A stretch of DNA of 64,000 nucleotides. Origin: Pseudohongiella acticola (lineage in GTDB: Bacteria > Pseudomonadota > Gammaproteobacteria > Pseudomonadales > Pseudohongiellaceae). The translations under genes were made by a program, and so were the position numbers. The stretch is from assembly GCF_001758195.1 (NCBI RefSeq), contig NZ_MASR01000001.1, positions 2,418,001-2,482,000 of the forward strand, in the 5' to 3' direction. The notes beneath the pieces were generated by a model. It was not told where the DNA came from. It did not search any database and worked only from the letters and a program-made list of their open reading frames with translations. Of this stretch, positions 26,665 through 36,188 are shown piece by piece. The first letter of the stretch is position 1; each line of letters starts with the position of its first letter.

Positions 26665-28917
26665 ATGTCCCGCCTGACTGCTCAATTTCTCAATTTACGT
26701 CAAACTTTGTTGCCGGTCCGTTCGTTAATCGGGCTGTTGCTACTGGGTCTGGCGGCCTGCTCGGCACCGGAAAGTGATACCTCCGGATCTGAGCTGCAAC
26801 GCCTGCAGAGCATTGCTGAGCGCGTGACCATCATGCGTGACGATTATGGTGTGGCGCACATTTATGCCGAGACCGATGCGGATACTGCGTTCGGTTTTCT
26901 TTATGCTCAGGCGGAGGACGATTTTCCACGCATAGAACGTAATTATATCTGGGCGATTGGCAGGCTGGCGGAAGTGGAAGGTGAATCCGCGTTATACAGC
27001 GATCTGCGCGCCCGGCTCTACATGAGCGAAGCAGAGGCGCGTGAAGCCTATGAGGCCGCACCGGCCTGGCTGCAAGCCTTAAGTGATGCCTTTGCCGATG
27101 GTCTGAACTATTACCTCGCCACACACCCCGAGGTTACGCCGACTCTGCTGTCGCGCTTTGAATCCTGGATGCCGTTCTATTTCTTTGAAGGGTCCATCGG
27201 GGGAGATATCGAGCAGATTCCGACGCGTGGCATCGAAGCGTTCTACTCTGGTGTAAGCCCTGCTGCGGTGGCGGCGCTGTCTCCAACATCGTCGGCGCCA
27301 ACACCGCTGGCACAGAGTATTCATGATGAGCCGGTGGGATCAAATGGGTTTGCGTTGGCAGGCTCGCGTACGGCCTCGGGCAACGCCATGTTGCTGATCA
27401 ACCCGCACACGAGTTTCTTTTTTCGTGGGGAGTATCATGTTGTCAGCGGGGAGGGGCTGAATGCCTACGGTGCTGCGACCTGGGGACAATTCTTCATCTA
27501 TCAGGGTTTTAATGAAACCACGGGCTGGATGCACACGTCCACTGGCGCCGACTTCATGGATGAATTTGTGCATGACGTGGTAGAGCAGAACGGCGACTAC
27601 TTTTATCGTTATGGCGACGATCTGAGACCCATTGAGGTGTCCGATATCACGCTCAACTTTGTTGATGATGATGGCGTCATGCAGCAGCGCAGCTTTCAGC
27701 GCTACATGACCCATCAGGGCCCGGTAACCCACATGCAGGGCGACAACTGGGTGGTGACGCGAATCAACTGGAATGCAGTCGACGCTCTGCGCCAGTCCTA
27801 CCTGCGCATGAAAACGGCGAATTACGACGAATTCAGTGACATGATGGATATCCGCACCAACTCATCAAACAACACGGTGTTTGCCGATGCCGAAGGAAAC
27901 ATCGCTTATTTCCATGGCAACTTCATGCCGCGCCGCGATCCCCGCTTTGACTATTCGCAACCGGTTGACGGCAGCGACCCGGCTACTGACTGGCAAGGCG
28001 TACACGACGTCGGGGAGACCGTGATGATGGTCAACCCGGTCAATGGCTGGTTGCAGAATACCAATGGCACGCCCTTTACCATGGCGGGGGACAATAGTCC
28101 TCAAGCCAGTGACTTCCCAGCGTACATGGCGCCAGAGGCTGAAAACTTTCGTGGCCTGAATGCCGTGCGTGTGCTGCAGGATGCCTCGGAAGTCACGCTG
28201 GAATCGCTGATAGATCTGGCGTATGACCCGTATATAAATGGATTTGAACAGCTGGTGCCAGGTCTGATCAGAGCCTGGGAAGAACTGGAGCCTGACTGGC
28301 CGGATCTGGAGCAGGCGATTGATGCGTTACGGAGCTGGGATTATCGTGTCAGTACTGATTCAGTTGGCATGACGCTGGCGCATTTTTATGGCATGAATGC
28401 GGCCCGCGAGATTGATACCCCTGAGGATATGAGCCAGATGCAACAGATCAACTGGCTGGGCACAGGTAGTGATCCGGTGGACCGGCTGTCAGTGTTCAGC
28501 GCTACCCTTCTGCAGCTGAATGAAGCGTTTGGTACCTGGAATACGCCCTGGGGCGAAATCAATCGCTATCAGCGTATTACGGGCGACATTGACCACCCGT
28601 ATAGTGACAATGCGCCAAGTCTGCCGGTGGGGATGGCATCGTCGCGCTGGGGTGCACTGGCTTCTTTCGGGGCGCGTGCCTATCCGGGTACCAACCGGAT
28701 ATACGGTTCTTCCGGCAACAGCTTCATTGCCGTAGTCGAGTTTGGTGAGCGAGTACGTGCCAAAAGCCTGCTGGCAGGTGGGCAGAGTTCCGACCCGACG
28801 TCACCACATTTTGATGACCAGGCGCAGCGTTATGCAGACCGTGAGTTTAAAGACGTGGCGTACTATCGTGAAGACGTGGAAGCCAGGGCAGTGCGTACTT
28901 ACCACCCTGGCCAATGA
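26665..28917 (+). CDS. Penicillin acylase-family Ntn hydrolase lipoprotein
   Basis: The 750-residue precursor has a lipobox LGLAAC (Cys32). An alpha chain of about 190 residues carries the IMRDDYGVAHIYAET opening; the predicted autoprocessing site lies before Ser226 in EPVGSNGFALAGSRTASG, followed by the beta chain with LLINPHTSFFF. This is the S45 peptidase family, which includes penicillin G acylase and AHL acylases. It hydrolyses an amide bond of an acylated amine in the periplasm or at the outer membrane. AHL quorum quenching, bile-type amides or lipopeptide degradation are all possible. It follows the APC permease after 15 bp. Confidence 0.88.
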   Translation: MSRLTAQFLNLRQTLLPVRSLIGLLLLGLAACSAPESDTSGSELQRLQSIAERVTIMRDDYGVAHIYAETDADTAFGFLYAQAEDDFPRIERNYIWAIGRLAEVEGESALYSDLRARLYMSEAEAREAYEAAPAWLQALSDAFADGLNYYLATHPEVTPTLLSRFESWMPFYFFEGSIGGDIEQIPTRGIEAFYSGVSPAAVAALSPTSSAPTPLAQSIHDEPVGSNGFALAGSRTASGNAMLLINPHTSFFFRGEYHVVSGEGLNAYGAATWGQFFIYQGFNETTGWMHTSTGADFMDEFVHDVVEQNGDYFYRYGDDLRPIEVSDITLNFVDDDGVMQQRSFQRYMTHQGPVTHMQGDNWVVTRINWNAVDALRQSYLRMKTANYDEFSDMMDIRTNSSNNTVFADAEGNIAYFHGNFMPRRDPRFDYSQPVDGSDPATDWQGVHDVGETVMMVNPVNGWLQNTNGTPFTMAGDNSPQASDFPAYMAPEAENFRGLNAVRVLQDASEVTLESLIDLAYDPYINGFEQLVPGLIRAWEELEPDWPDLEQAIDALRSWDYRVSTDSVGMTLAHFYGMNAAREIDTPEDMSQMQQINWLGTGSDPVDRLSVFSATLLQLNEAFGTWNTPWGEINRYQRITGDIDHPYSDNAPSLPVGMASSRWGALASFGARAYPGTNRIYGSSGNSFIAVVEFGERVRAKSLLAGGQSSDPTSPHFDDQAQRYADREFKDVAYYREDVEARAVRTYHPGQ

Positions 28918-28933
28918 CCGTCAGTGACCGGTG

Positions 28934-30277
28934 TTAGAACGCACCGGCAGGGCCCGGGAACACCACCGGGCTCTGTACTCCGCTGGCAGAGACGCTGGAG
29001 ACACCAAAGAAGTAATTGTCGATAACAACGTTCTCCAGCGTGAACGTATCAACATCACCCACGGTCCGTGACTGGCTCCACTGAGCGTCGGTAGTCAGGC
29101 GCCAGTGAATCCGGTATTGCGTGGCACCCGGAACTTTCTCCCAGCTCAGTGTTGTATCCGGGCTCACTTGACCACTGATGCTGACATTGCCGGGGGGCGC
29201 TGGCGCCCACGACATCGCCGCCATGGTCACAGCGTTCAGGGCTGTCAGTTTGGCCGTGTAGTCGAAATCGACATGTTCCAGAACATCGCCATAGGCGATA
29301 CCGTCCTCCACCCTGATATCCTGATGTTGCCAGTTATAGTTCTCATTGGTCTCCATGATGCGGACTGCGGGGAAACCTGCTTCATTGAACGGCCGGTGAT
29401 GGCCGCCGCGACCGAACCGGTCCAGACGGTAGACCATCATGACATCAAGGTTGGGGATAAACCGATCGGCTATGTCGTCGATATAACGCGCCATATTGCG
29501 TGACGCGGAATCAACCTCACCGCCCTGAAAACGACGCTGCCGTGCTTCATCGTCGGTTTCCACATAACGTGTGCCTTCCGAGAAAACGCGTGCTGTGGTG
29601 TTATTGACGACGCCGTTGATGCCGCGAATATTGCCGATCATGTCATTATTGATGACCGCCTTGATATCCCAGTCATTCTCCAGCGCATGCGCAGCCAGAA
29701 TCTCGCCACCGTTCAGACCCTGCTCTTCACCGGACAGGCCGACGTAAAGAATGGAGCCGGGGAAACTGTATTGGCTGAGCACGCGGGCCGCTTCGATGGT
29801 GCCTGCCATGCCGGTGGCATTGTCATTGGCGCCGGGAGAGTCGCTAGTGGCGTTCATGATATCGCTGACGCGGCTATCGATATCACCACTCATCATGACA
29901 AAACGCGCGGGGTCGTCGCTGCCGCGCTGAATGGCGACGACATTGACGACCTCCACCGGGTCAGGAACCCGGGCTGTTCCCGAGACAATGCCGCTGACAT
30001 AGAACACATCCAGGCAGCCGCCACAGTCAGCGGAAATCTGATCAAACTCCGCTTTTATCCAGCGTCGGGCGGCACCGATGCCACGGGTATCGGAATCAGT
30101 TTCCGACAGCGTATGGCGAGTGCCAAACCCAGCCAGCGTGGCGATGTCCTGCTCCAGTCTCCTTGCCGATGTTGCGGCTGCAATATCGTGCAACGCCTGT
30201 TCATCCGCGTTGGCCGTGGCCCACAAAGAAGTGCCAGCCAGCAGGGCAATGGTTATGCCGGGATATTGGGTGTTCAT
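28934..30277 (-). CDS. M28-family zinc aminopeptidase with C-terminal fibronectin-like domain
   Basis: The 447-residue exported protein has the M28 metal ligands in MMSGDIDSR, the SPGANDNATGMAG aspartate and the GLSGEEQGLNGG glutamates, then a C-terminal FnIII-like domain (about 365-445: PPGNVSISGQVSPDTTLSWEK). An N-terminal signal peptide ends near ANA. It removes N-terminal residues from peptides outside the cytoplasm. It starts 2 bp after the DUF885 gene and is the last of a three-gene peptide/amide degradation run. Confidence 0.88.
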   Translation of the reverse strand: MNTQYPGITIALLAGTSLWATANADEQALHDIAAATSARRLEQDIATLAGFGTRHTLSETDSDTRGIGAARRWIKAEFDQISADCGGCLDVFYVSGIVSGTARVPDPVEVVNVVAIQRGSDDPARFVMMSGDIDSRVSDIMNATSDSPGANDNATGMAGTIEAARVLSQYSFPGSILYVGLSGEEQGLNGGEILAAHALENDWDIKAVINNDMIGNIRGINGVVNNTTARVFSEGTRYVETDDEARQRRFQGGEVDSASRNMARYIDDIADRFIPNLDVMMVYRLDRFGRGGHHRPFNEAGFPAVRIMETNENYNWQHQDIRVEDGIAYGDVLEHVDFDYTAKLTALNAVTMAAMSWAPAPPGNVSISGQVSPDTTLSWEKVPGATQYRIHWRLTTDAQWSQSRTVGDVDTFTLENVVIDNYFFGVSSVSASGVQSPVVFPGPAGAF

Positions 30278-30279
30278 GA

Positions 30280-32127
30280 TCAGACCTCTCTTTCAGCATT
30301 GATGTAGGCATCTACTTCGCGCTCCAGCACTGTCAGCGGGACGACGCCCAGGCTGAGCACAACGTTGTGGAACTCCTGCATGGAGAAATTATCGCCCAGG
30401 GCTTCGCGTGCGCGTTCGCGTAATTCGATGATGCGCAATTGCCCGATCATGTAGGACGTTGCCTGTCCCGGAAATACCACATAGCGATCGACTTCGCTGG
30501 GCGGAATGCCATAGTCGATTGCCTGCTGGCGGGTCCACTGCTTGGCATGAAGCCCGGTATCAACGACCAGGCGTCGTGCCCGGAACAGCTCCGAGTCCAG
30601 TTGTCCCAGCAGACCTTCAATGTCATCTTCGTACCAGCCTTCTTCTGCGGCCAGTCGTTCTGCATACAATGCCCAGCCTTCAGAGCTTGCCGAGATGCCA
30701 CCAAAGGCGCGAATCTGCATGAAGCGGGGTAATTCGTCGTTTTCAGTAATCAGTGCGATCTGAAAGTGATGGCCTGGCACGGTTTCGTGGTAGACCAGCG
30801 TGCGCAGTGTGAAATTGCTTAGCCGGTCAAGGCGCAAGGGCATCTGGAAAATACCGGGGCGAGAACCGTCAAGCGGAGGCGAGGTGTAAGACGCGGCCGC
30901 ATTCTCCCAGCGAAACTGGGGGTAGGGCTGCGCAATAACCGGTGTCGTGGGACGGTTGTCAAACAGGCTTTCGGCACGGGCTTCCGCGTCGCGCAGATAA
31001 ATTTCAATGTCGTCCATCAGCGCGGTCCGGCCTTCATCAGAATCAGGATAGGCCAGGTTCTGTTGCAGAATAACCGAACGCTCCTCGACGGTGCCTTCTT
31101 CCAGACCGATCTGGCGCATCAGGGCATCCATCTGGGCCTCAATCCGTGCCACCTCGCGCAGGCCAATCTGGTGAATTTCGTCCGCATTCAGGTCGGTGGT
31201 GGTAAAACGTTTGAGCTGTGCGGCATAGTACTCGTCGCCACCTTCTATCGCCCACAGGCCGGCATCATTGGTCGACTGCGGCAACTGTGACTGGAGCTCG
31301 GCAATGGCATCGCGCCAGGCGGGATAAACCTCATCAGCAACAATCGTGGCTGCGCGTTCGAGTAACTGAATGCGCTGGTCTTCGCTCAAACCTTCAACGT
31401 TTGCGGTTTTGCTGAACAGGGTTGTTGCCAGCGGGTTATCGCGCGGCGCGTCGGAGATGAAGCGGTCCATCTGATCGATGGTGGTCTGCAGGATAAACGT
31501 GGGAGGTTGAATGCCAGTAGCAGAACGTCGCGCTGCTTCGGCGGTGGCTTCACCCATGCGGTCGTCCAGCAGTTGCAGGCGGGTCAGGTAATTTTCAGCG
31601 TCATTGGCAGAACGCAGCGGATGCACAACTGTCAGTTGATTGACCAGACCGACATTGGCGCCGTTCATTTGTTGTAATGGAAATTCGAAATCCAGAAAGC
31701 GCTCGTTATCAAGCACGCGTTCCAGCGACCAGCGCATGACATCGGCGGAAATACGCGTGGTGTCATTTTCCTCGCTCAAGTCGTACGTATCCAGTTGCGA
31801 CAGACCGGAGCGTGCCAGGTCGATGATGCGCTGCTCCTGCGCCATTGTCAGCGGCGTGATCTGCTGTTCCAGCTGGTTTTGTTCCTCGCCTTCAAAATAG
31901 CCGGCGCTGATAGCCTGGTTGGGATTGGCCCGGACCCACTGGGCGGTGAATTCGGAAAAAAATTCATCGATAGCTTCCGGTGGTTGTCGGGTTTCATTAC
32001 TGGTGACTGCACCTTCGGCCTGGGGCTGACTATCTGTCGTTGTCGGTGGTTGGGCGTCGTTGGCCGGGGAGCAGCCTATCAACATGGCCAGCAGTGCTGT
32101 CGGAAAAACTGCAGTCAGTTTGTGCAT
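30280..32127 (-). CDS. DUF885 putative metallopeptidase lipoprotein
   Basis: The 615-residue protein has a lipobox near LLAMLIGCS (Cys about 19) and the extended thermolysin-like motif YHETVPGHHFQ (HExxxHH type), a zinc-site signature of the DUF885 family related to M32-like peptidases. The long alpha-helical body surrounds the active site. It is probably a periplasmic carboxypeptidase or oligopeptidase; the exact reaction is not established for the family. It lies between the asparaginase and the M28 peptidase on the same strand. Confidence 0.85.
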   Translation of the reverse strand: MHKLTAVFPTALLAMLIGCSPANDAQPPTTTDSQPQAEGAVTSNETRQPPEAIDEFFSEFTAQWVRANPNQAISAGYFEGEEQNQLEQQITPLTMAQEQRIIDLARSGLSQLDTYDLSEENDTTRISADVMRWSLERVLDNERFLDFEFPLQQMNGANVGLVNQLTVVHPLRSANDAENYLTRLQLLDDRMGEATAEAARRSATGIQPPTFILQTTIDQMDRFISDAPRDNPLATTLFSKTANVEGLSEDQRIQLLERAATIVADEVYPAWRDAIAELQSQLPQSTNDAGLWAIEGGDEYYAAQLKRFTTTDLNADEIHQIGLREVARIEAQMDALMRQIGLEEGTVEERSVILQQNLAYPDSDEGRTALMDDIEIYLRDAEARAESLFDNRPTTPVIAQPYPQFRWENAAASYTSPPLDGSRPGIFQMPLRLDRLSNFTLRTLVYHETVPGHHFQIALITENDELPRFMQIRAFGGISASSEGWALYAERLAAEEGWYEDDIEGLLGQLDSELFRARRLVVDTGLHAKQWTRQQAIDYGIPPSEVDRYVVFPGQATSYMIGQLRIIELRERAREALGDNFSMQEFHNVVLSLGVVPLTVLEREVDAYINAEREV

Positions 32128-32186
32128 CGGTATGACCTCGGTATTTTGTTAAAATAGGCAGTCAGGTAGAAAAGATGAGGCGTCTG

Positions 32187-33224
32187 TCAGCGGCGCATCT
32201 CTCCCGCGATCGGTGTTTTCATGTGCTGGGCGATCATGTCTGCACTGTATCCCAGCGCAATCAGGTAGTACAGCTTGGTCAGGGCGGCTTCCGTGGTCAT
32301 GTCCCGTCCGCTGATGGCACCGGCCCGGGCCAACGCACTGCCAGCGGCATAGCTGTTCATGCGGACGATGCCATCCAGCGGTTGTGAGACCACGACAACA
32401 ACGATTCCTGCACCTACGGCATCTTGAATGGCATCCTGGAATGACTGATTCTTGCTGGGTCCATTGCCAGCGCCATAGGCTTCCAGCACGATGCCACGCA
32501 GTGCGCTGTTCTGACATATGGCGCGCAGGGTTTCGGCGCTGAAACCGGGAAACAGGCGCACCAGCGCAACGGCTTCGTCGGCGGGCAACTGACCCTGTTC
32601 GGCAAAGTTACCAAAATCTGTTGGAAAGCGACCCCGGCGGTTGTACTCAACATCAATGCCGATGGCACCCAGGTTGGGGTAGCGGGGTGAATCAAAGGCG
32701 TCATAGGCCTTTGCAGACACTTTGGTGGTCCGGTTGCCGCGCAGAATTCTGGAGCCAAACACCACACACACCTGAGTCATGGTCTCAGGCATATTGGCGG
32801 CCACTTCCAATGCCGAAATCAGATTGTTGCGGGCATCGCTGCGTGGGTAGGCAAATGGCAACTGGGCACCCGTGACAACAACGGGTTTGTCCGTGTGCTC
32901 AAGGAAAAAGCTCAATGCAGATGCAGTGTAAGCCAGCGTATCGGTCCCGTGCAGTACAACAAAGCCATCAAACTGCTGGTAGCGTTGCTGAATATCGCGA
33001 GCGATCTGGACCCAGCGTCCAGGGGTCATGTCAGAGCTGTCCAGCAGAGGCTCATAGCTCATGGTTTCGATAACAGGCGGATGGGTCTGAAATGCCTGCC
33101 CCAGTTCGGGCATATGTCTGATTTCTGCCGCCAGATCGGGTGCCGGGGCGAGTCCATCAACGGTCTGTTGCATGCCGATGGTGCCACCGGTGTAGATAAT
33201 CAGGATGCGTCTGGTTTTGTTCAT
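32187..33224 (-). CDS. L-asparaginase type I-like
   Basis: The protein has 345 residues with the N-terminal IIYTGGTIGM carrying the first catalytic Thr, the VVLHGTDTLAYTASALSFFL motif with the second Thr-Asp pair, and VTGAQLPFAYPRSDARNN. There is no signal peptide, so it is the cytoplasmic low-affinity type (AnsA-like). It hydrolyses asparagine to aspartate and ammonia. First of a minus-strand run with DUF885 and M28 genes, 59 bp apart. Confidence 0.93.
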   Translation of the reverse strand: MNKTRRILIIYTGGTIGMQQTVDGLAPAPDLAAEIRHMPELGQAFQTHPPVIETMSYEPLLDSSDMTPGRWVQIARDIQQRYQQFDGFVVLHGTDTLAYTASALSFFLEHTDKPVVVTGAQLPFAYPRSDARNNLISALEVAANMPETMTQVCVVFGSRILRGNRTTKVSAKAYDAFDSPRYPNLGAIGIDVEYNRRGRFPTDFGNFAEQGQLPADEAVALVRLFPGFSAETLRAICQNSALRGIVLEAYGAGNGPSKNQSFQDAIQDAVGAGIVVVVVSQPLDGIVRMNSYAAGSALARAGAISGRDMTTEAALTKLYYLIALGYSADMIAQHMKTPIAGEMRR

Positions 33225-33277
33225 TGCTCTGCTTCGGGTCTGATGTTGAGTGTGTCAGGCTCTGGTTTCGCCTCTGC

Positions 33278-33733
33278 CTAGCCTACCATGTTTTCGATGG
33301 CCCACAGTATGGCACCAAGGCAGACCGACCAGAGCATGCAGGCGGCCACATCAAGTGCCGAATAACGCGTAGCGCGAAAGCCGCTGATGCCCAGCATGAC
33401 CGGGATCAGGCTGCGAATGGCGGGGATAAAGCGGCCAATGAAGATGGCGTAGGGGCCATACTTAAGAATCATGGCTTCGGATTTTTGTAGTTTTGCCCGG
33501 TGTTTCTGCGCGAAGGCGAAGCCGTTGAAGCGCGGACCAACCCAGCGTCCAGTATAAAAACCAACATGATCGCCAAGAATGGCGCCGGCCATGGCCAGGA
33601 TAACAATCTGCCCGAGAGAGGCAACATCGTTGGCGAGCAGAACAGAGCCGACTGCGACCAGAACGGCGCCCGAAATCAGCAGGCCGATGCCAACGCAGGC
33701 TTCAGCGAAAGCAAAAACCGGAACCAGAAACAT
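33278..33733 (-). CDS. DedA/SNARE-associated membrane protein, start uncertain
   Basis: The ORF from the first ATG gives 151 residues with the DedA core: GLLISGAVLVAVGS, the IVILAMAGAILGDHVGFYTGRWVG stretch and the IGRFIPAIRSLIPVMLGISG signature with conserved arginines. DedA proteins transport undecaprenyl phosphate or phospholipids across the inner membrane. The same frame stays open upstream and encodes YILEWLERNRDYA, a good fit to the missing first helix. The only candidate start there is ATA at 33781, overlapping the peroxidase stop as ATAG. The true start may therefore be ATA at 33781 (167 residues), coupled to the upstream gene. Confidence 0.8.
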   Translation of the reverse strand: MFLVPVFAFAEACVGIGLLISGAVLVAVGSVLLANDVASLGQIVILAMAGAILGDHVGFYTGRWVGPRFNGFAFAQKHRAKLQKSEAMILKYGPYAIFIGRFIPAIRSLIPVMLGISGFRATRYSALDVAACMLWSVCLGAILWAIENMVG

Positions 33734-33777
33734 GGCATAGTCGCGATTGCGTTCGAGCCACTCAAGGATATAGGTGT

Positions 33778-35016
33778 CTATTTTACTGCCCGCGGATTGT
33801 CTGTTGTCTGGGCCGGCGGGCTGAGCCAGCGCGGGTCGGTTGCGATGGGCCCGTTGAGCGTGTGCAGAAAGCTTTCCAGCTGCTTTTTTTCTATGGCACG
33901 TAAACCCAGCGGCTTGGCTTCATTGTGACCGATCATCGACAGCTCGGCGTTATTGTAGTGTTCAATGACATCAGCAAGGTCGGCAAACTGGCCGGCGTGC
34001 ATATAGGGCGCAGTTTTACTGACATCACGCAGGCTGGGCGCACGCTGGGCACCGAGCATGTCATCGCCACCCTTGGCGAAGCGTAGTTCCGAACACTCAG
34101 CTTGTGTGGCATCGCTGAAGTCGCCCAGACAATTGAAGGGATCGTCCTGAGCCAACCTTAAACCTGCTGCCCGGCCCAGAGACGGGAGTGTTCCGTCGGC
34201 TGACAATACGGCAGTATTATGGAATGCGTTGTTGGTAAACAGTGGGCCGTTGTGACAATTGATACACTGTGCCTTGCCGATGAACAGTCGCAGTCCGGCG
34301 CGTTCGTTGTCTGTCAGTATCTCATTTTCTGCCTCATTGTTGCTGCTGTCCAGGCTGGCCACATAATCATCAAAGCGAGTGGGTCCGGGCAAGAGTTTGC
34401 GTTGGTATGCCGACAGTGCTTTGCCAATATTGGCAAATATCCGGTCATTGGACTGCTGATCGGGCCCGGAACCAAACACCCGCTGATAGCGTTGTTGATA
34501 ATCCTGGTCTGATTTGATCAGCGCGGCAATTTCGTTACGATCACTGCCATGTTCGAGAGGGTTCTCCAGGGGTTCCAGTGCCTGTGCCCAAAGACTGTCT
34601 TTACGTCCGTCCCAAAAAAACCAGGGGCTGTAAGCAACGCCAACCAGACTCATGGTATTGCGTTCGACCGTGCCCAGGCCTTCAGCCACAGGCAATCGAT
34701 CTGTGAAATGGTGTTCGGGTTGATGACATTCAGCGCAGGAAACGTTGCCATCGGCGCTCATGCGGCGGTCAAAAAACAGATGATGTCCGAACTCGGCGGC
34801 TTCGCTATTGTCGGCCACGGCATTGCCAGGATCGGGAGGCAGGGGCGGCAGATTGGTCAGTGACAGGGACTCCAATAGCGCAAGTTCCTGCCGGGACCAT
34901 TGCGCGGGCAGGGAGAGCGGTAAATGCTGCCACGCCAGGTATACCATTATTGCCACCGGGCCGGCGGCGAGCATCAACAGGGTCGGCACTGATACGGTCA
35001 GTTTAAGTCTTTGCAT
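33778..35016 (-). CDS. Di-heme cytochrome c peroxidase, MauG/CcpA family
   Basis: The 412-residue protein has an N-terminal membrane anchor or signal, and two c-type heme sites: CAECH (about 110) and CINCH (about 270), plus the DRLPVAEGLGTVERNTMSLVGVAY stretch and the late APSLRDVSKTAPYMHAGQF. It reduces peroxide or performs MauG-like oxidation of a partner protein in the periplasm. It is third in a minus-strand operon after an unknown anchored protein and a FixH/YtkA-like protein, and overlaps or abuts the DedA gene. Confidence 0.92.
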   Translation of the reverse strand: MQRLKLTVSVPTLLMLAAGPVAIMVYLAWQHLPLSLPAQWSRQELALLESLSLTNLPPLPPDPGNAVADNSEAAEFGHHLFFDRRMSADGNVSCAECHQPEHHFTDRLPVAEGLGTVERNTMSLVGVAYSPWFFWDGRKDSLWAQALEPLENPLEHGSDRNEIAALIKSDQDYQQRYQRVFGSGPDQQSNDRIFANIGKALSAYQRKLLPGPTRFDDYVASLDSSNNEAENEILTDNERAGLRLFIGKAQCINCHNGPLFTNNAFHNTAVLSADGTLPSLGRAAGLRLAQDDPFNCLGDFSDATQAECSELRFAKGGDDMLGAQRAPSLRDVSKTAPYMHAGQFADLADVIEHYNNAELSMIGHNEAKPLGLRAIEKKQLESFLHTLNGPIATDPRWLSPPAQTTDNPRAVK

Positions 35017-35025
35017 AATCCAGGG

Positions 35026-35451
35026 TTACAGCGTCAATGTCAGGGCGGTCTGGTAAGTCACGCCGGCGTGATCAATCTGCAGTCTTAATTCCCACTCTCC
35101 GTTCATGTGAAAGCGCACGCCCTCCAGTCGGTAGTCGCCCTCGCCCAGGTTGGCGGTTATCTGGGGTCGGGTCGCCAGACCATGATTGTGTTCGGGCATG
35201 CCGCCATCGACACGGATGTCTGCGTCAGAAACCGGATTGCCCTGTGCATCTTCTACACGAATGATCCAGCTGTGCATCTGGTTGATGACCAGCGGATCGA
35301 GTTCGCTCTGCATGTGTACGTGCAGCCCGGCCGGTTGGGTCATTGCCGACAAGGACTCTGCCGCTGCAGCGGTCGGCAACGTGGCTGCGGCAAAGGTCAC
35401 CAACAGTCCCAGCAACATCCCCGTGCTGCGTAAGGCGTCAGACAGTTTCAT
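35026..35451 (-). CDS. FixH/YtkA-like periplasmic protein
   Basis: I choose the ATG at 35451, preceded by GGGAGGGC, rather than 35499. The 141-residue product has a Sec signal (LLGLLVTFAAATLPTAAAAES) and a small beta domain of the YtkA/FixH type with DADIRVDGGMPEHNHG, a possible copper-binding Met/His motif, and GVRFHMNGEWELRLQI. Such domains are found next to copper-handling and peroxidase genes. Its start lies inside the end of the upstream anchored protein gene (14-bp overlap), so the operon is translationally coupled. Confidence 0.8.
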   Translation of the reverse strand: MKLSDALRSTGMLLGLLVTFAAATLPTAAAAESLSAMTQPAGLHVHMQSELDPLVINQMHSWIIRVEDAQGNPVSDADIRVDGGMPEHNHGLATRPQITANLGEGDYRLEGVRFHMNGEWELRLQIDHAGVTYQTALTLTL

Positions 35452-36106
35452 GATGCCCTCCCGATGTCGAAACCCTGTTGCGCGCGCGACGGATGACAAA
35501 CCATAGCAGCGCTAATACCGGCAGCCCCCAGGGCCAGTTGGACCAGGCCGAGGCGCCTACCCTGAAAGGGAAGACCGCATGATAGAGAATATCTTCACTG
35601 GGGTGAGGAATGCTGACAATACCGATGTAGTCACCGGTGGCATCAAAACGGTGCATAACACGAGCAACGCCATCAGGCTGCGGTGGCAATGATTCCAGGA
35701 ACACCGTATCCGCGCTCAGCTCACTGGCAGGCATTGCGTCAATGTCCTGCCAGCGAATGAACCGGCCCAGCTCGCTATTGTTGCGCATGAGGCGGAACTC
35801 CAGAGGCACCTGGCGCATGGAATCGTGGCGATATTCCATGATAAAGACGCTATCTCCTGCATTGGGGATGTCTTCACAAAAATTGTCATGATCTGATGTG
35901 CCCGGCTGAAAGATGGAAAAGTGTGCACTGTAGAAGCCGAACTGAATGACACAGGCGTCGCCTTCATCGACCACACTGCCATGGCCATAAGCGGGTCTGG
36001 ATGTGCCGGGCAGGCAGGCGAACAACAGCAGCGCCGTCAACAACAGTTGTGTTCCGGACAAGCGCGGTGCGTTGAGTATTTTGATGAGGGTGAACAAGGA
36101 AGTCAC
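35438..36106 (-). CDS. Unknown exported protein with C-terminal membrane anchor
   Basis: I do not recognise this 222-residue protein. It has an N-terminal signal (LLLTALLLFACLPGTSRPAYG), then a periplasmic beta-rich domain beginning HGSVVDEGDACVIQFGFYSAHFSIFQP, with Cys residues that may pair, and a C-terminal membrane helix (LPVLALLWFVIRR) ending in a basic tail. It is first in the operon with the FixH-like protein and the di-heme peroxidase. A role as a metal-binding or substrate partner of the peroxidase is inferred from this position alone. Confidence 0.7.
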   Translation of the reverse strand: MTSLFTLIKILNAPRLSGTQLLLTALLLFACLPGTSRPAYGHGSVVDEGDACVIQFGFYSAHFSIFQPGTSDHDNFCEDIPNAGDSVFIMEYRHDSMRQVPLEFRLMRNNSELGRFIRWQDIDAMPASELSADTVFLESLPPQPDGVARVMHRFDATGDYIGIVSIPHPSEDILYHAVFPFRVGASAWSNWPWGLPVLALLWFVIRRARNRVSTSGGHHETV

Positions 36107-36188
36107 TGGGTTTCCTGCCTGCTGACCTTTTTATTGTATGACCGAGGATAACGTATGAGCGCAGTAATGGGAAACAGGCTGGCAACAA

